Below are positions 1 through 9,190 of a DNA stretch of 64,000 nucleotides, in pieces. This DNA comes from Akkermansiaceae bacterium UBA956. Lineage in GTDB: Bacteria; Verrucomicrobiota; Verrucomicrobiia; Verrucomicrobiales; Akkermansiaceae. Numbering within the stretch: position 1 is the first letter of the stretch; every line of letters begins with the position of its first letter. Where the stretch lies: positions 4,452 through 68,451 of the forward strand of contig DBCO01000003.1 in assembly GCA_002293145.1 (NCBI GenBank), written 5' to 3'. The translations under genes and the position numbers were made by a program. The notes under the pieces are model-generated. The model searched no databases and was not told the origin of the DNA. It was given only the letters and a program-made list of their open reading frames with translations.

Positions 1-496
1 CCGGACGCCCGCCCTCGAAGTATTGAGCAAACAATGAGTCTACCTGAATGTTCGCGGGAATGATTTGTTGTTCATCAAAAACGTATACGTAGAAATCAAC
101 ATTCGAGTCACTGGAATGGTACTTCAGAAAACTCAAGCGGTCGCGGAATTCTTGACGGCTCATCAGCTTTTGCGGATCAACCAAATATGACTTCGGTTTT
201 TGCCCAAAGTATTTGGCGAGATCTTCATCAAGAATCTCTGTAGGCGGAACTACATTGAGGCTTTCCGGACCAAGCTCCGGCAGATCTAATACATCGGGTG
301 GCGGAGGTGGCTCAGTTTCCTCCTCTTGCAGGCGGAATAGCGCATCCGAGATCAAGCACTCTCCACGCATCACCCGAGCAGCATCTTCCTCTGACCACTG
401 CGGTAACGGATCATGCTTTTCTGCCTCTTCTGCCGCAATCAAAGGAAGAGCGAGCAAAGTCAGCGTAAAGCATAGAAATTTCCGTAGCCCGCTCAT
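1..496 (-). CDS. Secreted protein of unknown function, truncated by the window edge
   Basis: An open frame runs from the ATG at 496 off the left edge with no stop, giving about 165 residues. The start MSGLRKFLCFTLTLLALPLIAA is a clear signal peptide. It is followed by an acidic, proline-rich stretch (PPPPPDVLDLPELGP near residue 63) and then a folded-looking region with VDFYVYVFDEQQIIP. The start overlaps the stop of the upstream TPM-like gene by four bases (ATGA at 493-496), so the two are very probably translationally coupled and work together. I do not recognise the family. The YVYVFD segment resembles strands of TPM-like folds but is too little to assign. Confidence is high that this is a gene and low on function. 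Confidence 0.75.
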   Translation of the reverse strand, partial: MSGLRKFLCFTLTLLALPLIAAEEAEKHDPLPQWSEEDAARVMRGECLISDALFRLQEEETEPPPPPDVLDLPELGPESLNVVPPTEILDEDLAKYFGQKPKSYLVDPQKLMSRQEFRDRLSFLKYHSSDSNVDFYVYVFDEQQIIPANIQVDSLFAQYFEGGRP

Positions 497-1170
497 TTTG
501 ATTCCTCCTTGCTCACCGCAAGCGTTGCGGCATCATACTTCTGAGATGCGTTTTTGACAGGTCCTGAGCGCACCCTCTTCACCAAGTCACCGATCTGCGG
601 CGGCGTGACTTTTCGCTTGAAGCTCTTAGGGTCTTTGCGTGCCCCGCGGCTTTTTTTCTTGAGGATTTTCTCCAGCGTTTTCAGCAATGCTAGGATGCCC
701 TGATCTGGTCGACGGTCTAACCAATGCGGATGCGCCTTACTCAGACATTGAAAAGTATCATCCTCATCGAGGTAGGGATCGAGTAAGTATCCATAAGTGA
801 TTCCCGCCGCCTTCCCCTCCACATCCATCACTAACAAAATCCCCGCAGCATTGGGTCTATGCAGCGCTACATCCTCGAAGGCCCCGCGATTGAGCAACCA
901 AAATCCAAATTGACGCAAGCAGGCAGACTCACGAAACACCCCAGTATAAACCGCGAAAAACAACTGCGGAAAGCGTTTGCTAAAGCGCTCAATCGCTTCT
1001 TGCACCAAGCTCCTTTCCGCCTTGCGCATGAGTCCAGCGGCATCAGTCAGCGTGCGCACGATCACTTCAACTGAGCCAAATTCGGCATCGGCGATGGACA
1101 AGCAAAACCCACAGTGAGGACACGCTTCAGCCCCACGGTGAATTTTTTGTACACATCTCGGACACTTCAT
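493..1170 (-). CDS. Zinc-ribbon plus TPM-domain-like protein
   Basis: Starting at the ATG at 1170 gives 225 residues beginning MKCPRCVQKIHRGAEACPHC, a CxxC...CxxC zinc ribbon. Residues from about 35 to 165 look like a TPM (TLP18.3/Psb32/MOLO-1) fold: a long helix with QEAIERFSKRFP, a strand FFAVYTGVF, then GILLVMDVEGKAAGITYGYLLDP. The C-terminus is basic and probably disordered. There is no signal peptide, so it is likely cytoplasmic or peripheral. A TTG at 1194 in the same frame is an alternative start, but the ATG begins exactly at the zinc ribbon. Its stop overlaps the start of the secreted protein downstream. TPM proteins often act near membranes as accessory or repair factors; the role here is unknown. 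Confidence 0.7.
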   Translation of the reverse strand: MKCPRCVQKIHRGAEACPHCGFCLSIADAEFGSVEVIVRTLTDAAGLMRKAERSLVQEAIERFSKRFPQLFFAVYTGVFRESACLRQFGFWLLNRGAFEDVALHRPNAAGILLVMDVEGKAAGITYGYLLDPYLDEDDTFQCLSKAHPHWLDRRPDQGILALLKTLEKILKKKSRGARKDPKSFKRKVTPPQIGDLVKRVRSGPVKNASQKYDAATLAVSKEESK

Positions 1171-1246
1171 TAGCTCTGCCGTAGCATGAAACAATTCCGC
1201 GATGAGGTCAAAAAAAATGTCATCACAACGGAAAAATTCGCACTTT

Positions 1247-2566
1247 CTAGGGCTTGCGGTAGTATTCTAAGAGTCCATCCACCACAGCATCAGCATACTC
1301 GCGGTAGATCGACTTTCGCGGTTTTCCTGCCACCACGGGCATGCCTTGGTAGTCACCAGCCTGCACACGTTGGTAAACTTCGTGAGAATTCATCACGTAG
1401 GGTTCAAAGAAAATGACGGGACAATTGTAAATGCGATTGGCTAACAAATTTCGCGCATAGAGATAAGGGTGATTCGCTACTTGGCGCGCGCGAGTCGAAT
1501 TTGGCTCATAGGGATAAGGCGGCAATCCGGTTTGTGCTGCAAAAACATCTGCCATCACTGCTCCGAGCGCGGCTTCCTCATGGATGGTGCGCTGCAAGAT
1601 TTTTCGCAGCATCTCAAAGCGCTGGTCATCGTAGCCGATTTCTTCGTCGGTATAAGCGCCGTTAAGCAGGATGTGCAGGTGGTTTTCATCCACCAATGTC
1701 GGCAGCGCTGGATCGCCCCAGGCTACGGCATTGAAATGCAAGCATAAGACCACATCGGGGCGGATTTTTTCATTCACCATCTTCGCCCGAGCGCGAATCT
1801 CGGAAGTGCGATAGAACAAACTCTCGGCCGCTTTGGTCGTGCGGAAGACTCCCGTGAGCATCGGATTGGTCTGCTTGGCAACATCCACCAAGGTCTCAGG
1901 ACGGTCAGTGGTCAGTGGCTCGGTGGATTCGCGCACCAACGTAACTTGGGCGCCGAGCGCCTCCAATCGCGGCTTGATCATATTCGCAACGCGCAGTGTC
2001 ATATCACCCTCCGTGACCGGTAAACCATCGCCGATCTTGAACCAGCGTTCTTCCATCTGCGCCCACTGTCCACCGATATGGCCAGGATCAATGGCAATGT
2101 GAAGGCTGGCAAGCGGCTTTTCGTCTGATTGATCGGCGAAAGCCCGCAATTCAGTTCCGCTGCGCCAATCGCGCTGAATCGATTTTTCCTCAGCAGCAGC
2201 GGCAAAGTTAAGACGATAGTAATCACCCGCCACCCGCGATTGCTTCAGGATCAGTGCATGGTCATCCTGGACGTCGATGTATTGCATCCACTCCTGGCTG
2301 ACTGTGAAATATCGGGTCAAATCCTCCAGAAACATCGCGCGGGTGATCGTTTGCTGATAAATATCGATCTGGCTCCAGTCGGGCGCAGGGCCCAGTGGGG
2401 AAAGTCGCCATTTGGGTGCATCCGCGCTGAGTTTACTACCACTTGGCTTCGTTTCAGCGACGTCAGTATTTTTGAAATACTCCAACCAGAACGCAACGAT
2501 TATTGCCACCACGATCAAGGTGACGAGGGTTGCAACGGTTCTTCGTTTGTTTGGTTCGGCTTGCAT
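1247..2566 (-). CDS. N-acetylmuramoyl-L-alanine amidase (Amidase_3 family), membrane anchored
   Basis: A 439-residue protein with a short basic N-terminus and one membrane segment (about residues 9-28), then an Amidase_3 catalytic domain in the periplasm. The zinc-site motifs are visible: IDPGHIGG (His163), an EGDM Glu at 186 and LHFNA (His277). These enzymes cut the amide bond between MurNAc and the stem peptide during cell separation or wall recycling. The domain is longer than in AmiA/B/C, with insertions around YEPNSTRARQ and an N-terminal region of some 130 residues without a recognised domain. It is divergent from the LysM lipoprotein at 2773, another wall-related gene. Family assignment is good; the specific cellular role is inferred. 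Confidence 0.85.
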   Translation of the reverse strand: MQAEPNKRRTVATLVTLIVVAIIVAFWLEYFKNTDVAETKPSGSKLSADAPKWRLSPLGPAPDWSQIDIYQQTITRAMFLEDLTRYFTVSQEWMQYIDVQDDHALILKQSRVAGDYYRLNFAAAAEEKSIQRDWRSGTELRAFADQSDEKPLASLHIAIDPGHIGGQWAQMEERWFKIGDGLPVTEGDMTLRVANMIKPRLEALGAQVTLVRESTEPLTTDRPETLVDVAKQTNPMLTGVFRTTKAAESLFYRTSEIRARAKMVNEKIRPDVVLCLHFNAVAWGDPALPTLVDENHLHILLNGAYTDEEIGYDDQRFEMLRKILQRTIHEEAALGAVMADVFAAQTGLPPYPYEPNSTRARQVANHPYLYARNLLANRIYNCPVIFFEPYVMNSHEVYQRVQAGDYQGMPVVAGKPRKSIYREYADAVVDGLLEYYRKP

Positions 2567-2772
2567 GCTTATAGAAATATCTTCCCTACCAAAAATACAC
2601 CAGCGTGCACAAAGATCAATCCTAGGAAAAAAATATCGGAGAGCGAACTACCCAGCGCAAATTTACCGTATCCATAAGAAAATCGAGAAACTTGACACAA
2701 AGAGACAGATTCTCGAAATAAAAGCGTCGCCTCGATCGTTATATAAGATGTCGAACATCGACTTTTACGCCC

Positions 2773-3201
2773 ATGAATAAACCAACATTTCTCTTCCTTC
2801 CTTTCGCATCAATCTTCTTCTCCTCCTGCGGCGGCGATAAGAATGAGAACTACGATACCGCGCCGACTCCTGGCTACGCAGCTCCGACTGGAATGCCGGC
2901 TACTGCTGCAGCTACCTACGAAGCAGCTGCTTATGAGGAAAACACAGCCATCCTGACTGAGGTCGGCGAAGGTGGAGCCATAGCTCCGGTTGAAGGAGGG
3001 GCAGTAGTACCAGTAGAGCCCACGCTACCCGGAGTAGCCTCCAATCCAACTGGCGCTCGCGAGCACTACGTAGCGCCCGGCGACAGTTTATGGAAGATCA
3101 GCAATACCTACAAAGTATCCATCGAGTCGATCAAAGCTGCAAACCAAATGACCACCGATACTGTAGTGCTTGGGAAAAAGATGATTATACCCGCCCAATA
3201 A
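2773..3201 (+). CDS. LysM-domain lipoprotein
   Basis: A 142-residue protein with a lipoprotein signal ending at a lipobox-like FFSSC (Cys near residue 16) followed by GGDKNEN. A low-complexity Ala/Pro/Glu linker (residues 25-90) leads to one C-terminal LysM domain (REHYVAPGDSLWKISNTYKV through VVLGKKMIIPAQ). LysM domains bind N-acetylglucosamine in peptidoglycan, so the protein probably tethers the outer membrane to the wall. It is divergent from the amidase gene across 206 bp. That gap holds a possible -35 TTGACA at 2692-2697, but no convincing -10 lies at the right spacing. A terminator follows at 3242. Confidence 0.85.
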   Translation: MNKPTFLFLPFASIFFSSCGGDKNENYDTAPTPGYAAPTGMPATAAATYEAAAYEENTAILTEVGEGGAIAPVEGGAVVPVEPTLPGVASNPTGAREHYVAPGDSLWKISNTYKVSIESIKAANQMTTDTVVLGKKMIIPAQ

Positions 3202-3241
3202 CCCTCACATCCCGCAACCCTGCGGTGCTAGATTGATCGAG

Positions 3242-3272
3242 GGCGGCACGATTCACGCGATGCCGCCTTTCT
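3242..3272 (+). terminator. Intrinsic terminator after the LysM gene
   Basis: A 7-bp perfect stem GGCGGCA / TGCCGCC closes a 12-nt loop and is followed by TTTCTCC. It lies 40 bp after the stop of the LysM lipoprotein gene and upstream of the thioredoxin-fold gene. Confidence 0.7.
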
Positions 3273-3318
3273 CCTTGCTATGGATCACCCCTGCTCACTC
3301 CTGACAAACAATTTATTG

Positions 3319-4326
3319 ATGAAAACGAAAATCCTGCCAGTGGTCCTAGTTTATTCCTGCGTCCTTGCATTTAGTGCCCTTGCTCAGCAAGCGGACCAAG
3401 GGCAACCGGATTCTGTGGATTCCGATGCCGCTATAGCCTACGAGGATCTGATCCCTGAACCTCCGCCTCTGAAGCTCCCTCCTCGCGAGGCAGCGCTCGA
3501 TGCTCTGATGTCGATTCCACCGAGCAGCGAGGAATTGAAGGCCACGATCGTGGAGGCACAAAAACAAGGAATCCCTGAGCAAACTATAACCGAAGCAAGG
3601 TTCCTATTTTACGTCGAGCACAAGGAAGAGCAAGCTCTCATCGACTTGTTACCGCTCTGGCAGAAGTTAGAAAAAACATTCTCTCTCGATGAATCAGAAA
3701 TTTTTGCCACTCGCGAAGATTTTCTCGCTGTAATCGAGTTCTCTCGCGCCTTGCAAGCCCTCAAGGCCAAAGATCGTGCCAATTTCAAAAAAGCCATCAC
3801 CGAGGCCCTTTGGCTCAGCCCCGCCCAAGCGAGCGCATTCACACCATACATCGAGAAAATGCGCATCGAGGAGCACATCGAGAAGACCAAGATCGATCTC
3901 GGTGGTATGCTAAGTGAAATCAATGACGGCGAGCCAGCCGAACTGAAAACCATCCTTGGTGACAAACCGGCACTGCTACTGCATTTCTGGTCTCCGTGGA
4001 GCCCTGATTGTGAGACATCGCAGGTCAGCCTCGGCGATTTAAGCCCATTGCTCAAAGAAAATAACATTGCCCTCGCCTCAATCCTCATTGATGGCCGCAG
4101 CGAAATTCTTGCCGAGGCCCGGGAATTTCTCAAGGCGCAAGACAAACCGATCTCAGGCCCGCAATTGATTGATCGGATGAAAAATAGCTTCGCCTCGCAG
4201 TTGCGGCTCACCGACATGCCGACTGTGGTCCTGCTCAGTCCCGAGGGTAAAATCCTTTATCACGGACGGTCAGAGTCTTCTTTACTACGAGAAAAAATCA
4301 CCTCTCTCCGTGTGAAAAAACCATAA
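3319..4326 (+). CDS. Exported thioredoxin-fold (TlpA/redoxin-like) protein with incomplete active site
   Basis: The preferred start is the ATG at 3319 (335 residues), because MKTKILPVVLVYSCVLAFSALAQ is then a clean signal peptide. The earlier ATG at 3280 would put 13 extra residues before it. A helical N-terminal half (about 60-210) precedes a thioredoxin-like domain with PALLLHFWSPWSPDCETSQ, a central beta strand ASILIDG and the cis-Pro region TDMPTVVLLSPEGKILYHG. In the usual WCxxC motif the first cysteine is replaced (WSPDC), leaving a single Cys. That argues against classical dithiol exchange and for a binding, chaperone or mono-thiol role. It may be co-transcribed with the next two exported proteins. 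Confidence 0.75.
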   Translation: MKTKILPVVLVYSCVLAFSALAQQADQGQPDSVDSDAAIAYEDLIPEPPPLKLPPREAALDALMSIPPSSEELKATIVEAQKQGIPEQTITEARFLFYVEHKEEQALIDLLPLWQKLEKTFSLDESEIFATREDFLAVIEFSRALQALKAKDRANFKKAITEALWLSPAQASAFTPYIEKMRIEEHIEKTKIDLGGMLSEINDGEPAELKTILGDKPALLLHFWSPWSPDCETSQVSLGDLSPLLKENNIALASILIDGRSEILAEAREFLKAQDKPISGPQLIDRMKNSFASQLRLTDMPTVVLLSPEGKILYHGRSESSLLREKITSLRVKKP

Positions 4327-4406
4327 TTCTCAGACATCTTCCTCGCGGTCCCTCTCTCGATTTATTTCTCCTTTACTGATCACACAAAAATACACATCCT
4401 CACGCC

Positions 4407-5285
4407 ATGAAAATCTTTCGCCTCAGCGCCTTGTGCATGTTCTTCGGTATCCCTCTCACGAGCGCACAGCAAGAAAACATTGAGGATATCGGCGTCGATG
4501 AGTCGGGTGTGGAGTTTTCACCTGATTCCATGCCAGCTACCCCCGAGGATTTGCTCGATGACGAACATGTGCGCGAAGAGCTCGCGGTCAATGATTTCAC
4601 CGCCCCCTCGATCTCGAAGGTTTTTGACTCTTTGCAAGCCCTTGCACCCCTACCCACCGATGGCATCGAGCGCAAAATCCCCGAGCGCATGCCGCTGGAT
4701 CGCGCCGATCTCGCCATAGAAATTGGCTTCCTCATTGCTGATGGCTTCCTCATCGTGCAAGCTGGTGATCTTACCAAAGTCGAAAATCTCGCCAAAGAAC
4801 TCTCCCGCTACGGCAAGGCACTCGGTGCAGGAGATCGCGTCTCTCGCCACGTCGCCGCATTGCTCGAGAATGCCCGCAAAAATGACTCTGCCCAACTCAA
4901 GCTCGAACTCTCCGCTACACAAAAAGATGTCGAGAGTGAGTTAGTTGCTCTGCGCGATACCGACCTCGCTCATCTCATTTCTCTCGGGGGATGGCTACGC
5001 GCCCTCCATGTGGCAGCAGGCGCTGTCGATGCCGAATACAGCCGTGCTCGCGCCAAGGAAATCATGCGCGAAGACATTGCCGACTATTACACGGAAATTC
5101 TCGGCACCCTTCATCCGCGCATCTGTGAGCGCCCGAACTTCGTCGAAATGCGCGAGATTTTGTCAGGTCTGCGCAATGACATGATTTACGACAAGGAAAA
5201 CCCTATCACCGCCGAGCGAGTGAAGCAAATCCATGCCAAATCAACGACACTTCTTGGGCTCGCGGCCAAGCGTGTCGATCAATAA
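4407..5285 (+). CDS. Exported protein of unknown function
   Basis: A 292-residue protein with an N-terminal signal peptide (MKIFRLSALCMFFGIPLTSAQ) and an acidic segment (residues 22-60). The rest is a mostly helical body with repeated IxxLAKEL / VAALLENARK-type helices and no cysteines, catalytic motifs or membrane segments that I can identify. It lies between a thioredoxin-fold protein and a SurA-like PPIase, both exported, so it may belong to a periplasmic folding or envelope module. I do not recognise the family. The start has no Shine-Dalgarno; upstream sequence is C/A-rich. Confidence 0.7.
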   Translation: MKIFRLSALCMFFGIPLTSAQQENIEDIGVDESGVEFSPDSMPATPEDLLDDEHVREELAVNDFTAPSISKVFDSLQALAPLPTDGIERKIPERMPLDRADLAIEIGFLIADGFLIVQAGDLTKVENLAKELSRYGKALGAGDRVSRHVAALLENARKNDSAQLKLELSATQKDVESELVALRDTDLAHLISLGGWLRALHVAAGAVDAEYSRARAKEIMREDIADYYTEILGTLHPRICERPNFVEMREILSGLRNDMIYDKENPITAERVKQIHAKSTTLLGLAAKRVDQ

Positions 5286-5325
5286 TTCTCCCCTTATACC
5301 TATCAGTTAACGATTACCTTATTCT

Positions 5326-6354
5326 ATGAAGCATATCGCTCTACGCAGCTTGCTAATCAAGGCCTCCATTAGCGCCTTACCACTGACATTTTCACCCCTC
5401 GCAGCGGAGCCTGTCGTGGTTGCTGGCACGGCCGCCCGTGTCGTTAATGGCATTGCCGCCACCGTCAATGGACTGGTTGTGACGCAGAAAGAAGTCGCCA
5501 TTTTGATGGCCCCCATCGTCGGCCAATTGACCGCCCAATTTCCGCGTCGCGGCTCTGAGTTTGAGAAAAAAGTTAAACAAGCGCACGACAAGATTCTCGA
5601 TGAATTGATCGACCGTGAGCTGGTCATGAGTGAGTTTAAGCAAATCGGCGGCAAGCTCCGCCCGGAAGCGATCAATGAGGAAATCGATCGCCAGATCAAC
5701 ACGGATTACAATGGCAATAAAACCAAATTTCGTGATGAGCTTAGCAAAGCTCGTTTGACCATGGCCAGTTACCGTGAAATGACTGAACGCAAAATGATCG
5801 TTCAAGCCATGAGATCCTCAAAGTTTAGCGACGCAGCTCCGCCCTTGCCACAAGAAATTCAGACGGAATACAATGCCGTCAAGCTCAGCGTGCGCGACAT
5901 CAATGGCGATAAAATCACATTCCAAAAAATTTACATCCCTGCCGTCGACCCCAAAACACCTGGCTCAGCTCCTGATTCGCAGCTTGCACTCGCCGAGGAC
6001 CTCGTCAAGCAAATCAAGGCAGGTGGCTCATTCGAAGAACTAGCAAAAAAACACTCGCGCGATGCTTACGCAGAAAAAGGTGGTCTCCAAGATTCAGTGC
6101 CGCGCACCGATCTTGCACCTGAGTTTGCCAACTTGATCATGGACCCGCCCGAGGGCTCCATAATCGGACCATTAATGGATCCACGCGGTCTCACAATTGT
6201 CAAAGTCATTAGCAAATCCTACGGACCCGTGCCCCCCCTGAGCAAAGTGCACGACCAAATCGAGCAACGTGTCTCGCGTCAAAAAACTGCCGAGCGCTAT
6301 GATCGCTGGATCAAAACACTGCGCGCCAAGGCATTGATCTCGAAAAAGAACTAA
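5326..6354 (+). CDS. SurA-like peptidylprolyl isomerase (parvulin family)
   Basis: A 342-residue exported protein (signal peptide through about residue 27, ending FSPLAAEP). It has a SurA_N-like helical chaperone region (VNGIAATVNGLVVTQKEVAIL, then DKILDELIDRELVMSEFKQIG). A single parvulin/PpiC domain spans about residues 195-290: KITFQKIYIP, FEELAKKHSRD, KGGLQDSVPRTDLAPEF, then GPLMDPRGLTIVKV. A C-terminal helix follows. Such proteins escort outer-membrane proteins through the periplasm and isomerise prolyl bonds. SurA of E. coli has two parvulin domains; this has one, as in many non-proteobacterial homologues. A strong terminator follows before fucI. Confidence 0.85.
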   Translation: MKHIALRSLLIKASISALPLTFSPLAAEPVVVAGTAARVVNGIAATVNGLVVTQKEVAILMAPIVGQLTAQFPRRGSEFEKKVKQAHDKILDELIDRELVMSEFKQIGGKLRPEAINEEIDRQINTDYNGNKTKFRDELSKARLTMASYREMTERKMIVQAMRSSKFSDAAPPLPQEIQTEYNAVKLSVRDINGDKITFQKIYIPAVDPKTPGSAPDSQLALAEDLVKQIKAGGSFEELAKKHSRDAYAEKGGLQDSVPRTDLAPEFANLIMDPPEGSIIGPLMDPRGLTIVKVISKSYGPVPPLSKVHDQIEQRVSRQKTAERYDRWIKTLRAKALISKKN

Positions 6355-6380
6355 GCGTGCCGGGCTGCGACCCTACTCAT

Positions 6381-6416
6381 GGCCTCACTCCGGGTGAGGC
6401 CGTTTTCATTTTTTTC
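6381..6416 (+). terminator. Intrinsic terminator between PPIase and fucI
   Basis: An 8-bp perfect stem GGCCTCAC / GTGAGGCC with a 5-nt loop (TCCGG) is followed by GTTTTCATTTTTTT. It sits between the PPIase stop at 6354 and the fucI ATG at 6423 and separates the envelope genes from sugar locus 1. Confidence 0.88.
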
Positions 6417-6422
6417 ACACCT

Positions 6423-8186
6423 ATGAATTCACTCCAAAAAATTGGCATCCGCCCCACCATTGATGGTCGTCTTGGCGGCGTCCGCGAGTCCCTCGAAACA
6501 CAAACCATGGACATGGCGCGCTCCGCAGCCGCTCTGATCTCATCCACCTTACGCCATCGCGATGGCACAGCTGTCGAATGCGTGATCGCCGACACCTGCA
6601 TTGGTGGAGTCGCCGAGGCTGCGGCTTGTGCCGAAAAATTCCGCAAAGAAGGAGTCGGTGTATCACTGACAGTCACCCCCTGCTGGTGTTATGGATCGGA
6701 AACCATGGACATGGACCCCGGCATCCCGAAAGCCGTTTGGGGCTTCAACGGCACCGAGCGCCCCGGCGCGGTCTATCTCGCTGCCGTCTTAGCTGGCCAT
6801 ACCCAAAAAGGCCTGCCCGCCTTCGGCATTTATGGTCGTGATGTGCAAGATTCCCATGACCAAAGCATCCCAGCCGATGTTCAGGAGAAAATCCTCCGTT
6901 TCTGCCGCGCGGGACTTGCTGTAGCGACGATGCGTGGAAAATCTTACCTCGCTATGGGCGGAGTATCAATGGGCATCGCAGGTTCGATCGTCGATCAAGC
7001 ATTTTTCGAAAAATACCTCGGCATGCGCGTTGAGACCATCGACATGACCGAGTTCCTGCGTCGCATCGACCACAACATTTTCGATCAAGAAGAATACGCT
7101 AATGCCCTGAGTTGGGTGCGCAATCATTGCCATGAAGGCAAAGATTACAACTCGCCTGAGACCACTCGCGCGCGCACACAACTCGATAGCGAATGGGAAA
7201 TTTCCGTCAAAATGGCACTCATCGCCCGCGATATGATGGTCGGCAATCCTCGCCTTACCGAAATAGGTTACGCCGAAGAAGGTCAAGGCCACAATGCCAT
7301 CGTAGCAGGCTTCCAAGGTCAACGCCAGTGGACCGACTATCGCCCGAATGGTGACTTCCTCGAAGCCATTCTCACGACCTCATTCGACTGGAATGGCAAA
7401 CGTGCACCCTACATGGTTGCTACGGAAAACGACTGTTTGAATGGTGTTTCAATGCTTTTTGGCCACCTTCTTACCAATACAGCACAGATTTTTGCCGACG
7501 TCCGCACTTACTGGTCGCCCGCAGCCGTCAAGCGCGTCACTGGTTATGAACTCAGTGGGTTAGCAGAAAACGGCATACTGCATTTAATCAACTCCGGACC
7601 CGCCACCCTCGACGGCAACGGCCAGCAGTCTCGCGATGGTCACCCCGTCATGAAACCGCATTGGGAGATCTCTGATGCCGAGGTTGCGGCCTGTCTCGAA
7701 GCGACCACTTGGCACCCCTCGATCACCGAGTATTTTCCTGGTGGCGGATGGTCTACCCGCTATCTCACGAAAGGTGGCATGCCTGTGACCATGTGCCGCC
7801 TCAACCTAGTCGCCGGTCTAGGCCCAGCTTTGCAAATCGCCGAGGGCTGGTCGGTGGATCTACCTGATGAGATACACAAAGTGCTCGACGAGCGCACCAA
7901 TCCCACGTGGCCAACGACTTGGTTCGCTCCACGTCTCACGGGCCATGGTGCATTTCGTGACACCTACACGGTGATGAACAATTGGGGTGCTAATCACGGA
8001 TCGATAAGCTACGGCCACATCGGCGCGGACTTGATCGCGCTTGCCGCGATGCTACGCATTCCCGTTTACATGCACAACGTCAGCGAGGATGCGATTTTCC
8101 GACCCAGTGCTTGGTCAGCCTTTGGCACGGCTCAACCGGAATCTGCTGATTTTCGAGCCTGCCAGACCTACGGCCCGCTGTACTGA
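6423..8186 (+). CDS. fucI: L-fucose isomerase
   Basis: A 587-residue cytoplasmic enzyme converting L-fucose to L-fuculose (also D-arabinose to D-ribulose), Mn-dependent. From memory it matches E. coli FucI over essentially its full length: FQGQRQWTDYRPNGD, VATENDCLNGVSMLFGH (Glu335, the E. coli Glu337 equivalent), FADVRTYWSP (metal-ligand Asp about 359), HLINSG, KPHWEIS, FAPRLTGHG, NWGANHGS, and a terminal CQTYGPLY. The ATG at 6423 is chosen because the in-frame GTG at 6357 would prepend sequence encoded by the terminator. It is first in a sugar locus with SGNH hydrolase, mutarotase, symporter and beta-galactosidase. No fuculokinase or aldolase gene is seen in the window. Confidence 0.95.
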   Translation: MNSLQKIGIRPTIDGRLGGVRESLETQTMDMARSAAALISSTLRHRDGTAVECVIADTCIGGVAEAAACAEKFRKEGVGVSLTVTPCWCYGSETMDMDPGIPKAVWGFNGTERPGAVYLAAVLAGHTQKGLPAFGIYGRDVQDSHDQSIPADVQEKILRFCRAGLAVATMRGKSYLAMGGVSMGIAGSIVDQAFFEKYLGMRVETIDMTEFLRRIDHNIFDQEEYANALSWVRNHCHEGKDYNSPETTRARTQLDSEWEISVKMALIARDMMVGNPRLTEIGYAEEGQGHNAIVAGFQGQRQWTDYRPNGDFLEAILTTSFDWNGKRAPYMVATENDCLNGVSMLFGHLLTNTAQIFADVRTYWSPAAVKRVTGYELSGLAENGILHLINSGPATLDGNGQQSRDGHPVMKPHWEISDAEVAACLEATTWHPSITEYFPGGGWSTRYLTKGGMPVTMCRLNLVAGLGPALQIAEGWSVDLPDEIHKVLDERTNPTWPTTWFAPRLTGHGAFRDTYTVMNNWGANHGSISYGHIGADLIALAAMLRIPVYMHNVSEDAIFRPSAWSAFGTAQPESADFRACQTYGPLY

Positions 8187-8293
8187 GCACCGCAGAAAAA
8201 TACTGACGCGCAGGAATGAAAGATACCGCCCGTTCTTGGCGTAGCCATTTTATGGAACGTCTCCACAATATTCCCATCTTCCTACTTCATCAT

Positions 8294-9190
8294 ATGCGTC
8301 ATCTTTTTGCCCTCTTGGCATTACTCCTCAGCTGTCAGCTCACTCACGCGGCCCCCATTTGGGAGGCCCAAGAAAACGAAATGGTCGTTTTGTTAGGTGA
8401 TACCTTTTGGGAGCGCGACTACCACAGCGCAGCCATCGAAACCGCGCTCACGGTAGCTACCGCCAGCAAGAAAGTGCGCTTCCGCAATCTTGGATGGAGT
8501 GGTGATACGCCGCGTTGTGAGAGCCGTAGCTATTTTGGTCCACCAAGCGAGGGATTTGATCGGCTCAAGATTCAGCTTGCTGAGATCAAGCCGACGACGG
8601 TGATGATTTGCTATGGCGCGGTGGATTCTTTTACGGGAGAAGCAGGGCTCGCATCATTTCTGCAAGCCTACCGTCAGATGTTGCAGATGATTCGCGAGAC
8701 CACGCAAGCTCGCATCGTGCTTTTTTCGCCACCGCCAGCCAGCCGTGATACCAAGCGTTGGCCATCCCTCGCCGTGCAATCCGCTCAACGCGAAATGTAT
8801 GCTCGGGCCATCGAAAAACTTGCCGCTGAGGAAAAACTTACCTTCGCGGACCTCCATGCCTTGATGAAAGATCAAGCGTGGACCACCGTCAATGGTGTGA
8901 CTTTTACTGAGCAGGATTACAAAAAAATCGCCTCACTCGTAGTGCGTTCGTTAGGTCTGCCTCTCGATCCCGCAACTCTTGCGCAGCCATCATTGAGCGA
9001 CACAATCATCGCAAAAAATCAGCTCTTTTTTCAGCGCTGGCGTCCCCAAAACGAGATTTACCTCTTCGGCTCGCGCAAGCACGAGCAAGGCAACAACGGC
9101 GTCGAGATCCCCCAGTTTGACCCGCTCATTGCCGCAAAAGAAGCGCTGATTTTTGGTAGCTTTGCAAACCCAAACACACCTAACCAATGA
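8294..9190 (+). CDS. Exported SGNH/GDSL-type hydrolase
   Basis: Starting at the ATG at 8294 gives 298 residues with a signal peptide MRHLFALLALLLSCQLTHA. ATGs at 8216 and 8252 would only lengthen the N-terminus. The body is SGNH-hydrolase-like: a first strand MVVLLGDTFWERDY where GDS would be expected, RFRNLGWSGDTP (block II Gly region), TTVMICYGAVDSFTGEAG (block III position), and a C-terminal FTEQDYKKIA. The catalytic Ser of GDS is Thr here (GDTFW) and the usual His is not obvious, so hydrolase activity is uncertain. It overlaps the next gene by four bases. In the fused protein at 54421 a matching domain is covalently joined to a dehydrogenase/cytochrome module. Confidence 0.75.
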   Translation: MRHLFALLALLLSCQLTHAAPIWEAQENEMVVLLGDTFWERDYHSAAIETALTVATASKKVRFRNLGWSGDTPRCESRSYFGPPSEGFDRLKIQLAEIKPTTVMICYGAVDSFTGEAGLASFLQAYRQMLQMIRETTQARIVLFSPPPASRDTKRWPSLAVQSAQREMYARAIEKLAAEEKLTFADLHALMKDQAWTTVNGVTFTEQDYKKIASLVVRSLGLPLDPATLAQPSLSDTIIAKNQLFFQRWRPQNEIYLFGSRKHEQGNNGVEIPQFDPLIAAKEALIFGSFANPNTPNQ

